A DNA stretch of 50,654 bases from Chthoniobacter flavus (GTDB lineage: Bacteria; Verrucomicrobiota; Verrucomicrobiia; Chthoniobacterales; JACTMZ01), in NCBI GenBank assembly GCA_945878135.1, contig CAMDUL010000019.1, positions 1 through 50,654 of the forward strand. The letters are read 5' to 3'. Below the pieces are notes generated by a model, which was not told the origin of the DNA, searched no databases, and was given only the letters and a program-made list of their open reading frames with translations. A program made the position numbers and the translations under genes. Below, piece after piece: positions 34,732-42,372 of the stretch (positions are counted from its first letter, which is position 1; every line of letters begins with the position of its first letter).

Positions 34732-36333
34732 TCACGGGCCGCCAACCGTTTCCGCCACGACGCGGCGACCGAGCCAGGCGGCGGCGGCCTGTTCCGCCGC
34801 GGCGGGGTCCCGGGGTCCCCGCACCGCGAATTCCAGCACGCGCAGGCCGCGGTTTCGCCGGCCTTCGCGGAGGTTTTTCCAGCGGACTTGGCGGTTGAAG
34901 CTCGACTCGTTGTCGACCGTGACGGGTTGTCCGTCCTCCTCTATAACAGCGTGGAACACGTGGATGGGGAGCCCCCGGTCGCGGAAAAGGTAGCGTTGGA
35001 AGGTGATGGGAAAGCCGGCGGCCTCGGCGGTCCATGACGGGAGTTTGCGCTCCAATTCGAAACCGGCGGCACCGAGACAGGTGCGCGGGTCGTGCACCAC
35101 GAACGCCGATTGCACCGAGGTCGGACCGGGCGCCCAGCGGAAGTAGAAGGCTTGCCATTGCCAGCCGTTCTCATCGCGCCACTGCTCGGAATACGCTTTG
35201 TCGGGAAAGAGGAGAATGTCGAGCGTGCGCTCCGCGATCGGCACTTCGCGCGCTTGGTCCTCGGGTCCCGGCGGGGCGAGAGCCCAGAGCAGCGGCACGG
35301 GCGGGGCCTTGCTTTCGTGCCAGCGGAACCAGGCCTCACCGCCGATCCAGGCGGCCGACCAAAGGACGATGGCGGCGACAGGAACGGCCATGGTCGGCGG
35401 AATTCCCCGCGTGAGAAGATTCGCGTCGGCTGCGGCGGCTTGGGGCGGGGGGTTAACGGCCTTGGCGATTGTGGTCCGGGAAAGAAGCTTGCCGGCAAGG
35501 AGGACGAGTGCCGAGCTGGCCATCATGACGCCGAGGCCGGTGCCATCGTGGATCTGGTCGACCGCGTCGGAGCCCGACCGGCAGGCGGCCACGGAAAGGG
35601 TGAGGGAGCGGATGGCGTTGCCACCAAGAGCAGCGGCCAGTCCGAGAAGAAACAGGAGGATGCGCCGGGGGACGGTGAGACGGAAAAACTCCCCGACGGC
35701 GAGCGCGACCATGATGTTGCTCTGCAGTGACCGGATGCCGCTGCAGGCCTCCTCCACGCCCAGCACGCTGCCCGGGATGGCGATCAAGTTGCCGCGCTGT
35801 TCGGCGGCGTAGCCCAGCCAGTGCAAGGCTTCGACGCAGAACCCCGTGTTGCGCAACATGAGCCAGCCCATGATGGCGGTCTCCTGCGGACGCGGCCACG
35901 GCACGGCGACAAGGAAAAAGAGCACGGGAAAGGCAAAGTGCCTCAGCCACGGGGCGCCGCCGAGGAGATAGACCGCGGAAAGTGTCATAGCCACGCCGCA
36001 GACGGCGGCGACCGCCGGCAGAAGGCGCCAGTCGGCGTTCGAAGCGGCGACGGGCAGACACGCAGCGAGCACCGTTGCGGCCCCCAGGACCGCCGTCACA
36101 GCCCACCGGCGGCCGGACTGGCCGGGTGGGGCGGGGTTCGGACGGTCGGCCCAGCGACGGCCCAGCAGCAGAAGACAGAGCAGTGGCACGAGTGTCCCGT
36201 AGCTGTATTGCGGGTTGAGCGACCACTCCCACCAATGGGCGCGGATGACCAGAAGCCAGCCCATTGCCAAGGCTGCGAGCCACCACCAAAGGGAAGCGGT
36301 CCAGGCGCGGGTTGGGGAGGTTGTTGTTGGCAT
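34732..36333 (-). CDS. Exosortase fused to an EpsI-like C-terminal domain
   Basis: The protein has 533 residues. Residues 1-300 are a multi-pass exosortase (EpsH family) with eight or nine helices and the catalytic set Cys197 in VEEACSGIRSLQSNI, Arg242 in GNAIRSLTLSV and His262 in DQIHDGTGLG. Exosortases are thought to cut PEP-CTERM signals by transpeptidation at the inner membrane. After a linker and a further helix (MAVPVAAIVLWSAAWIGGEA, about 320-340) comes a periplasmic EpsI-like domain (DUF3485) with VHDPRTCLGAAGFELE and VFHAVIEEDGQP. EpsI is a separate protein in many exosortase systems. Targets in this window are the proteins at 741, 4572 and 36728. Confidence 0.92.
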   Translation of the reverse strand: MPTTTSPTRAWTASLWWWLAALAMGWLLVIRAHWWEWSLNPQYSYGTLVPLLCLLLLGRRWADRPNPAPPGQSGRRWAVTAVLGAATVLAACLPVAASNADWRLLPAVAAVCGVAMTLSAVYLLGGAPWLRHFAFPVLFFLVAVPWPRPQETAIMGWLMLRNTGFCVEALHWLGYAAEQRGNLIAIPGSVLGVEEACSGIRSLQSNIMVALAVGEFFRLTVPRRILLFLLGLAAALGGNAIRSLTLSVAACRSGSDAVDQIHDGTGLGVMMASSALVLLAGKLLSRTTIAKAVNPPPQAAAADANLLTRGIPPTMAVPVAAIVLWSAAWIGGEAWFRWHESKAPPVPLLWALAPPGPEDQAREVPIAERTLDILLFPDKAYSEQWRDENGWQWQAFYFRWAPGPTSVQSAFVVHDPRTCLGAAGFELERKLPSWTAEAAGFPITFQRYLFRDRGLPIHVFHAVIEEDGQPVTVDNESSFNRQVRWKNLREGRRNRGLRVLEFAVRGPRDPAAAEQAAAAWLGRRVVAETVGGP

Positions 36334-36522
36334 GAGGCTGGGAGTGACCGTAAAATAAATGGATGAAAAGAAAAAGGTCCCGGCTCAAGGAGGGAGGAAT
36401 GGACGGGCCCGGATGGCCTTCTTGGCGCCTCCCAAGCCCTGGTTCGAGGGTCGAAAAAAAATGGAAAAAACTGGAAAAAAGTTCTTGCCCAACTGCTGAG
36501 AGTAGGTAATCTGCCTGTATCC

Positions 36523-36663
36523 ATGAAAGCAACTCTTCTCCTGATCGGCGCAATCGCCTTCGTGCTCGTGAGTTCCTCTTACGCTCAGCGTCCTCCTCGT
36601 CCGGGCACAGTCACACCCCCCCCGCCGCCGCCTGACTCTCAGCAAACAACGAGTCCCCGCTAA
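36523..36663 (+). CDS. Small secreted proline-rich peptide (46 aa)
   Basis: An ATG at 36523 opens a 46-residue frame ending in TAA. Residues 1-21 are a well-formed signal peptide (MKATLLLIGAIAFVLVSSS then YA, cleavage before QRPPRPG). The mature part of about 25 residues is mainly Pro, Thr, Ser and Arg with a run of six prolines and no Cys. A possible promoter TTGCCC-16-TAATCT lies at 36485-36512 below an A-rich tract (TGGAAAAAAC/TGGAAAAAAG). It stands between the exosortase, which is divergent, and the PEP-CTERM gene 64 bases downstream. I do not recognise a family. Coding status rests on the signal peptide and context. Confidence 0.6.
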   Translation: MKATLLLIGAIAFVLVSSSYAQRPPRPGTVTPPPPPPDSQQTTSPR

Positions 36664-36674
36664 CTAACTCAATC

Positions 36675-36703
36675 TTTACTTCGCACTCAAACACCGGCAT
36701 ATT
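36675..36703 (+). promoter_or_regulatory. Possible promoter for the PEP-CTERM gene
   Basis: TTTACT (36675-36680), a 17-base spacer and CATATT (36698-36703) each match 4 of 6 sigma70 consensus bases. Transcription from here would leave a leader of about 17 bases before the ATG at 36728, which has no Shine-Dalgarno site. Confidence 0.4.
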
Positions 36704-36727
36704 TTCAGCATTCCAAACCTCCCACCA

Positions 36728-37636
36728 ATGAAAACACACAACACAACTCGAAACATTGGCTTTCTTACTTTCATAGGTTTGTTTGCATTGCTTCCGCATC
36801 TTGCATCCGCCCAGACAAATTTCTCCACCGAGAACTTCAACACCAATGTCGGTTACGTGCGCGGCATGGGAATTATAGCCAACAGCCAACCCGCCAACCT
36901 TCGTTGGCAGGGTAATGATCCCTACAACGCCGGGGCAGATCTCGGTGAGACGGACCTTATTGCCCGGGTGGACGATTACACCCCGCTTCCCCTTGCCAAC
37001 AACAGCCTCGTTCAGGGCGGCGTCAGTGCCTCGTCCGGTATTCTTCCAGGCACGAACAATGTGCAGGTTTGGAAGTCTTTCGACTCGTACACCAACTACG
37101 CAGTCGTCAGTTTTTTGGCGGAATGGTCCATCTTTGCCTCGCGCACAACCGTCTTCACCAACGCCGACACTTTCTCTTTTGACCTCCGCAATTCGGCCAA
37201 CACTGCCAGTCTCCTGAAGTTGCAATTCACTCCTGGCATCAACATTCTTTCCAATGCTTACACACTGCAAACCGTCGCCGCGGGTTCGCCTACCGGGACC
37301 GTGATTGATCTCGGTTACGGTTCCCTCTTTACTACACAGGTCGACATTACCGACTCCACCTACAGCCTCTCGCTTACGCGCCTCGATCCGGCTACGCGGG
37401 CGGTCATTACGAACTACAGCAATATTGCGGTCGGTAGCCTTGCCACTGGCACGAGTTCGGATGATTTCGGGACTATCTCGCTCGACTGGGCGTTGACTTC
37501 CGGCAGCAACTTGGATCCGGGTTCCAACTACATCGCGGTGAATGACTTCCAGGTTGTTCCTGAGCCGTCCACCTATGCCCTGCTCGCCGCAGCCGCCGGT
37601 CTGCTGCTCTTCGCGGTCCGTCGTCGCCGCGCGTAA
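36728..37636 (+). CDS. PEP-CTERM sorting domain-containing protein
   Basis: This 302-residue protein has a signal peptide (MKTHNTTRNIGFLTFIGLFA, cleavage near ASAQ) and a beta-rich, Asn/Ser/Thr-rich body that I do not recognise (WQGNDPYNAGADLGETDLI, SFDLRNSANTASLLKLQF). The general look is of a jelly-roll surface domain. The C-terminal sorting signal is VVPEPSTYALLAAAAGLLLF plus AVRRRRA. The first twelve residues of this signal are identical to those of the HAF-repeat protein ending at 5681, so both probably use the same exosortase. It opens the plus-strand polysaccharide gene series and may be a surface or matrix protein of it. Confidence 0.85.
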   Translation: MKTHNTTRNIGFLTFIGLFALLPHLASAQTNFSTENFNTNVGYVRGMGIIANSQPANLRWQGNDPYNAGADLGETDLIARVDDYTPLPLANNSLVQGGVSASSGILPGTNNVQVWKSFDSYTNYAVVSFLAEWSIFASRTTVFTNADTFSFDLRNSANTASLLKLQFTPGINILSNAYTLQTVAAGSPTGTVIDLGYGSLFTTQVDITDSTYSLSLTRLDPATRAVITNYSNIAVGSLATGTSSDDFGTISLDWALTSGSNLDPGSNYIAVNDFQVVPEPSTYALLAAAAGLLLFAVRRRRA

Positions 37637-37684
37637 GCCTGCACGAAGTCTACTCTTCGTAGCTGGCTTGGGGCATGGTTCTAT

Positions 37685-37716
37685 CCTGCCTCCCTTACGG
37701 TAGGGCTTGAGGCGGG
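37685..37716 (+). other. Stem-loop just upstream of the polymerase gene
   Basis: CCTGCCTC (37685-37692) pairs with GAGGCGGG (37709-37716) with one G-U pair, around a structured loop containing TAC/GTA. It lacks a T-tract and ends 10 bases before the ATG at 37727, so it could limit access of ribosomes to that start or mark the end of the preceding transcript. Confidence 0.3.
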
Positions 37717-37726
37717 TTCCTCCGCC

Positions 37727-40063
37727 ATGGCATTTGTCTCCAATCAAGCCCTATCCAGCGCGCTTGCCTGTCTTGCGGGCGCCTCGGTCGCTTTATTCTT
37801 ATCTGGGCTGCATGATGTCCCCGCGTTGGTAGCCGCGGCGGCCGGGGCGGGTCTCGGCATGTTGCTTGGGCGGCCATGGGCCTCGCCTGGTTCTTTGCCG
37901 GTCCTGCTGTCCTTGCTCCTCGCCGCTGCTGCGGCGTCGGCCCTAGTTCCCACCGGCCACGGTCTGCCCGGTTGGCGTGAGGCCACGCCGGAGTCGGTGC
38001 GCTTGGCCGCCTCGTTCGCCGCCATGCCCGGGCACCTTCTCTTTTGGTGGTGTGCCCTCGCCGGAACCATCGTTGTCGGATGGTTCCTGCTTGCTTCACC
38101 GCTCGATGCGCGCTCCCTGCGGGCTTTTCTTCATGCTGTCGCGGGCATCGTGGCGGCTTATGCCATTGTTTCCATCGTGCAGACCCAAACCGCGTGGACC
38201 TTTCCGTTTTCCGGCGGCGCCAACTTCGGTCTTCTGCCCAATAGGAACCACACGGCGTCTTTGCTCGTGGTCGGCTCGATTGTTTCTTTCGGCCTGATGC
38301 AGTGGGAGGCGGTGCATCATCACCGCGCGGGTGCGGCCCTCGCCGCCCTGTGGGGCGCACCTTCTCTGGCCGCACTCCTCTTCTTCAGCACCTCGCGCGC
38401 GGGCGTCGTCTTTCTGGCTCTCGGCTTTGTCCTCTGGGCCGCGGGGGCTGCGGGTCAGGCGGTGAAACGCCGCACGGCCCTCGTCGCCGCGGTGATTCTC
38501 ACCGTGTTTCTCGCCGTGTTGCTGTTGACCGGCGGGAGCACGGTGCGGGACCGTCTGGGTGCGCTCTGGCGGGCTGCCCTGGACTCCGGCGAAGGAGATT
38601 CCCGCCCTGTTGATTTCCGTCAGCCGGTCTTCCTCGATACGTGGAAAATGATCAACGATGCGCCGCTCACCGGCCAAGGGCTCGGCCATTTCGAGTTTGT
38701 CTTCCCCCATTACCGGGACGCTTCCCTCACCGCGGCGCGGGTGCTGCATCCGGAGAGCGATTGGCTGATGGTCGCCGCCGAGTCGGGCCTGCCCGCCCTG
38801 CTCGCCTTGCTCGTGCTGGCCGGTTGGTATTTGGCACGCTGCTGGCATGCGCGCCGCGAGAGCAGCGGACTCTTGCGCTGGACAGTAGCAAGTGCCATCG
38901 GGGCAGTTCTTGCGCACGGAGTGGTCGATGTTCCTTGGCACCGTCCGGCCTTGGGATGGTTCTTGCTTGTCGTGGCCCTGGCCTCGGTGCCTCCCGGCGC
39001 CGGCCCGCTGCGCTGGCCCAAGCTCTGGCGATCCGGGCAACTTTTGTTCGGCTTGCTTCTCCTGGCGACCGCCGTGTGGCTCGGCCGAGCCGGCGCGACC
39101 GAGCGTCCGCCCTTGGCTTACCGGTGGCCGGGCTACGCTGCTGAGTTGAAGAGTCTGCTGGAGGCGCGGAAGTATGACGATGGGGAGTTCGTCGCCCGGG
39201 AGGCGATCCGTGACTTTCCCTTGAACCACCAAGCCTACTACTGGCGGACCGGTTTTCTCCGCATGTTCGAGGGAACGGACCGGGAGATGCAGGCCGACAC
39301 GGCCGCAGGGCGTTTCGTCGAACCGGTGCTGCCGTCGGTCGCGGCGGAGCAGGCGCTGCTGTGGGAGGGAATTAGCGACGACCAGGTCGTCGAGGCAAGG
39401 GCGGAGGCGGTGCGCCGGGCGGGGCTGATCGACCGCCGGACCGGAGGAGGTTCCGCGGCGAGTCAGTTGGATCAAGCTTTGCAAGCGATGCAGGGCCGAC
39501 CGGCAATGCAGAACGCGCTGCGAGAACGCGTGGCGGCTGATCCGGTCATGCTGGCACACTGGCTCCGGCGGGCCGATGCGTCGCTGGTCGAGGAGTATTT
39601 CGCCGGACTCGGACCGGGCGTCGACGGACTTCTGGATCGGCTGCCGGCGGACGCCCGCATGGCAGTTCTGGAGCGCTTGATCACGCTGCCCTCGGCACCG
39701 GCGGCCGCGGCGTTCATGGAGGCGCGAAGCGTGCCTTCGCCGGGGCCTTATTGGCGGCAACTGGCCAACTATTATGCCAAGGCGGGCGACAAGCCCCGGG
39801 CGGTCGCCATGGTGGCGGGGGCGGAGGGGTTTTCCCTGCAGGGCGGCTTGCCCCCGGGTGACTTGGCCCGGCAGTTGGCCGACTTGCAGGCGCAGGGGAA
39901 CAGCGTGGCGGTGCGCCGGTTGGTCCGGGAGGCCGCGGAGGCGGGCCAGCCCGATCCGGACAATCTGCAGTTGGCTGTCATTTGGTACGCCGGGTCCGGC
40001 GATTGGGAGATGGCCTGGAAGGCAGCATCGCGGCTGGCCACCACGCGCAAAAAAGGGCAATAA
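37727..40063 (+). CDS. O-antigen ligase / Wzy-type polysaccharide polymerase with helical-repeat C-terminus
   Basis: The protein has 778 residues. About 12 membrane helices fill residues 10-460. The Wzy_C-type core has NFGLLPNRNHTASLLVV, FFSTSRAGVVFLALGF, then the large periplasmic loop with WKMINDAPLTGQGLGHFEFV and HPESDWLMVAAESGLPALL, the His-containing signature of WaaL/Wzy enzymes. The last 300 residues (from about 480) are soluble TPR-like helices, including QLANYYAKAGDKPRAVAMV. Such enzymes join lipid-linked repeat units into a polymer or onto an acceptor in the periplasm. The next gene begins 12 bases downstream, so it heads an operon with the export proteins. Confidence 0.87.
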   Translation: MAFVSNQALSSALACLAGASVALFLSGLHDVPALVAAAAGAGLGMLLGRPWASPGSLPVLLSLLLAAAAASALVPTGHGLPGWREATPESVRLAASFAAMPGHLLFWWCALAGTIVVGWFLLASPLDARSLRAFLHAVAGIVAAYAIVSIVQTQTAWTFPFSGGANFGLLPNRNHTASLLVVGSIVSFGLMQWEAVHHHRAGAALAALWGAPSLAALLFFSTSRAGVVFLALGFVLWAAGAAGQAVKRRTALVAAVILTVFLAVLLLTGGSTVRDRLGALWRAALDSGEGDSRPVDFRQPVFLDTWKMINDAPLTGQGLGHFEFVFPHYRDASLTAARVLHPESDWLMVAAESGLPALLALLVLAGWYLARCWHARRESSGLLRWTVASAIGAVLAHGVVDVPWHRPALGWFLLVVALASVPPGAGPLRWPKLWRSGQLLFGLLLLATAVWLGRAGATERPPLAYRWPGYAAELKSLLEARKYDDGEFVAREAIRDFPLNHQAYYWRTGFLRMFEGTDREMQADTAAGRFVEPVLPSVAAEQALLWEGISDDQVVEARAEAVRRAGLIDRRTGGGSAASQLDQALQAMQGRPAMQNALRERVAADPVMLAHWLRRADASLVEEYFAGLGPGVDGLLDRLPADARMAVLERLITLPSAPAAAAFMEARSVPSPGPYWRQLANYYAKAGDKPRAVAMVAGAEGFSLQGGLPPGDLARQLADLQAQGNSVAVRRLVREAAEAGQPDPDNLQLAVIWYAGSGDWEMAWKAASRLATTRKKGQ

Positions 40064-40075
40064 GGACGGCTGCCC

Positions 40076-41620
40076 ATGAAGCCCGCCGTCCGCCAGCTCT
40101 GTCTCTGCTTGCTGCTCGCCGCGGCTCTGGCCGAAACATCGACGGCGCAGCGCAGCGTCAACGCACCGGCGGCAACCGTCACCGACGCGGTGTTCCGGTC
40201 CCGGTGGGTCGGTCCGCAGGCAGACCGGGCGCCAATGCTCGGCATCGTCCCGACGAGCGAAGGCATCGAGCCGGTCCAGGACATTGCCACGATGATTCGC
40301 GAAGGCCTCTACGTTGGCTCGCTGCGCGTCCGGCCCGGCCTCGGTGTCGGGTGGGACTACTCGAACCGCAACTACTCGGGGCAGGTGACCGATTCCTCCG
40401 ACGACTCGAGTTTTTACATCGCCCCTTCGCTCGGCCTGGAATACGGCCGTCTCCGCGGTCCGTGGTCCATCTCGGCGCGAGCTGGCGCAGGCTACGTTTA
40501 TTATCTCAACCCCGATTACCAGGCCAATGGCACGGGGATGGATCGCAATCCGTTCGATGCGACAGCTGCCCTCAAAGTGGGCCACACCGGATTGCGGCAC
40601 ACCGCGGAGATCGGCGGGGCGGCGTCCTACGGAGACGGCCAGAACATACAGGCCGGGGGCAATAGCACGCAGTTGAACTCCAACGTCAATGCCTCCTACG
40701 GTTATTTGGTCAATGATTACGTCAACGCGGGCGCCTACGCGTCCTACAACAACCTGCTCACGACCTACGAGGACAGCGATCTGGACGGCAGCGACATCGC
40801 CCAGCTGCGGGGCGGGGCTTTCCTCGAGTGGCTGGCCACGGGCAAGACGACTTTCGGGCTTTCGGGCGAGGCGGGGCGCGTCACGCAGACGGTGAAGCAG
40901 CAGGAACTCGTGGTTGTCGGGCAGGCCCCGCCGGTTCCGGGCGACCCGACCGGGCAACCGGTGACCTTGGTGGCGGTGCGCGAAACGCAGGTGGAGGTGG
41001 CCCGCCAGTTTCTGCAAGTGATGGGCACGGCTTCGCACTCTCTCACCGCCAAGCTGCTGGTCGACGGTGGTCTGGGCGTGGGCTACACGGCCGACGAGAA
41101 CGTGCCGGACGAGAACACGCAATACACCGGCTTTCATCCGGTTTACCGCGCGTCGGCCACGTTCACGCCGTCCGAAAAAACCTCGATGCGGGCCTTCGTC
41201 GCCCTCGAGGGCGAGGACATCGTCCCGAGCTACGGATTCAGCATGACGTGGCGTCCGCGGCCGACCACCGGGTTCACGCTCTCCATTTACCAGAATCAGA
41301 ACTTCTCGATCACCACGAGCGACCAGTTCCAGGTCAATCGCGGTTTCGTTGCCGGCATCGACCAGACGATTTTTACCCGTCTGTCCGCGGGTTTGTCCGG
41401 GGGCTGGCAGCAAACGGAAAACGTCTCGCTCTCTTCGGACCAAGGCAACTCGGATCCTTATGACTACGCCTTCGTCTCGGCCCGGCTCCGGTGGACGCTC
41501 AACAGCTGGGCTTACTGGCAGGCCACGGTGATGTCGTCGACGGGCAATCGCGGGAGCGCGACGACAACGGAGGACTTCCCCGAGACCACCGCTTCGGTGG
41601 GATTGAACTTGCTTTTCTGA
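40076..41620 (+). CDS. Outer membrane beta-barrel protein of the polysaccharide locus
   Basis: This 514-residue protein has a signal peptide (MKPAVRQLCLCLLLAAALAE, cleavage near STAQ). After about 75 residues it is an almost continuous series of amphipathic strands rich in Gly, Tyr, Ser and Thr (VGWDYSNRNYSG, AGAGYVYYLNPDYQ, TGFTLSIYQNQNFSITT). It ends with aromatic Phe (ASVGLNLLF), the usual C-terminal signal for the outer-membrane assembly machinery. Twenty or so strands are likely. Barrels in this position are common in exosortase-linked exopolysaccharide operons and may form the secretion pore together with the Wza-type protein that follows 31 bases later. Confidence 0.8.
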   Translation: MKPAVRQLCLCLLLAAALAETSTAQRSVNAPAATVTDAVFRSRWVGPQADRAPMLGIVPTSEGIEPVQDIATMIREGLYVGSLRVRPGLGVGWDYSNRNYSGQVTDSSDDSSFYIAPSLGLEYGRLRGPWSISARAGAGYVYYLNPDYQANGTGMDRNPFDATAALKVGHTGLRHTAEIGGAASYGDGQNIQAGGNSTQLNSNVNASYGYLVNDYVNAGAYASYNNLLTTYEDSDLDGSDIAQLRGGAFLEWLATGKTTFGLSGEAGRVTQTVKQQELVVVGQAPPVPGDPTGQPVTLVAVRETQVEVARQFLQVMGTASHSLTAKLLVDGGLGVGYTADENVPDENTQYTGFHPVYRASATFTPSEKTSMRAFVALEGEDIVPSYGFSMTWRPRPTTGFTLSIYQNQNFSITTSDQFQVNRGFVAGIDQTIFTRLSAGLSGGWQQTENVSLSSDQGNSDPYDYAFVSARLRWTLNSWAYWQATVMSSTGNRGSATTTEDFPETTASVGLNLLF

Positions 41621-41651
41621 AGTGCACGGGTAATTGATAAGGATTTGTAAA

Positions 41652-42368
41652 ATGCTCCGACACTTTTACTGGTTTTACGGAATCGTTGTCCTTTCGACCA
41701 CCGCCTCCGTCATTGCCCAAGAACCACCGGTCGCCCCTGCGCCCGTTCCCGCCGCTGCTCCTGCCGCGGCGGCCACCCCTGTGCCGATGCCCGCCGCGCC
41801 CCCGGTCGCGCCGGCGCCCGCCGCGCCGACGGTTGTGCGCGAATCCGGTGGAGCCCTCTCCTCCGGCGAAAGCGACTACATCCTGGTGGTCGGCGACGTG
41901 GTGCAGCTCAACATTTTCCGCGAGCCCGACCTGGCCACCCAAGCCACCATCGCGCGCGACGGCACCGTCCAGTTGCCCCTCATCCGCGAGGTCCAGTTGG
42001 CGGGATTGAGTATCCGCGAGGCCCGGGAATTGCTGCGCGGGCTCTATGACACGAAGTATCTCGTCGATCCGCAGATTTTTCTCAATGTTATCAAATATGC
42101 CCAGCGCAAGTTCACCATCATGGGCCAGGTGGCACGGCCGGGCAGCTACGAGTTGCAGGGCGGCGAGCGCATCGACCTCCTCGAGGCCATCGGCCTGGCC
42201 GGCGGGTTCACCCGCATCGCCAATCGCGGACGGGTCACCGTCCAGCGCCGGCAGGGCGAGGAGGTCGCGGCGATCAAGGCCAACGCCAAACGCATGGCCG
42301 ACGGCAAAGAAGCGCCCCTCGAGGTGCAACCCGGCGACGTCATCACCGTGAGCGAGAGCTGGTTCTAA
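41652..42368 (+). CDS. Polysaccharide export protein (Wza family)
   Basis: The 238-residue protein starts at ATG 41652, with AAGGA 8 bases upstream. A TTG at 41634 is an alternative but less likely start. A signal peptide (MLRHFYWFYGIVVLSTTASV) is followed by an Ala/Pro-rich linker of about 40 residues, then the poly-export domain (YILVVGDVVQLNIFREPDLA, ARDGTVQLPLIREVQLAGLS) and one SLBB domain (FTIMGQVARPGSYELQGGER, IDLLEAIGLAGGFT). No lipobox Cys is present and the protein is shorter than E. coli Wza, so it may depend on the barrel encoded before it to cross the outer membrane. Four bases separate it from the tyrosine kinase gene. Confidence 0.92.
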   Translation: MLRHFYWFYGIVVLSTTASVIAQEPPVAPAPVPAAAPAAAATPVPMPAAPPVAPAPAAPTVVRESGGALSSGESDYILVVGDVVQLNIFREPDLATQATIARDGTVQLPLIREVQLAGLSIREARELLRGLYDTKYLVDPQIFLNVIKYAQRKFTIMGQVARPGSYELQGGERIDLLEAIGLAGGFTRIANRGRVTVQRRQGEEVAAIKANAKRMADGKEAPLEVQPGDVITVSESWF

Positions 42369-42372
42369 TACC

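Noticed and set aside
38096-41443. Minus-strand open frame of 1115 codons
   Set aside because: It lies antisense to the Wzy-type and outer-membrane-barrel genes, both of which have signal or membrane features and family motifs. Its translation is Arg/Gly/His-rich without domains, as expected from the third-position GC bias of the real genes.
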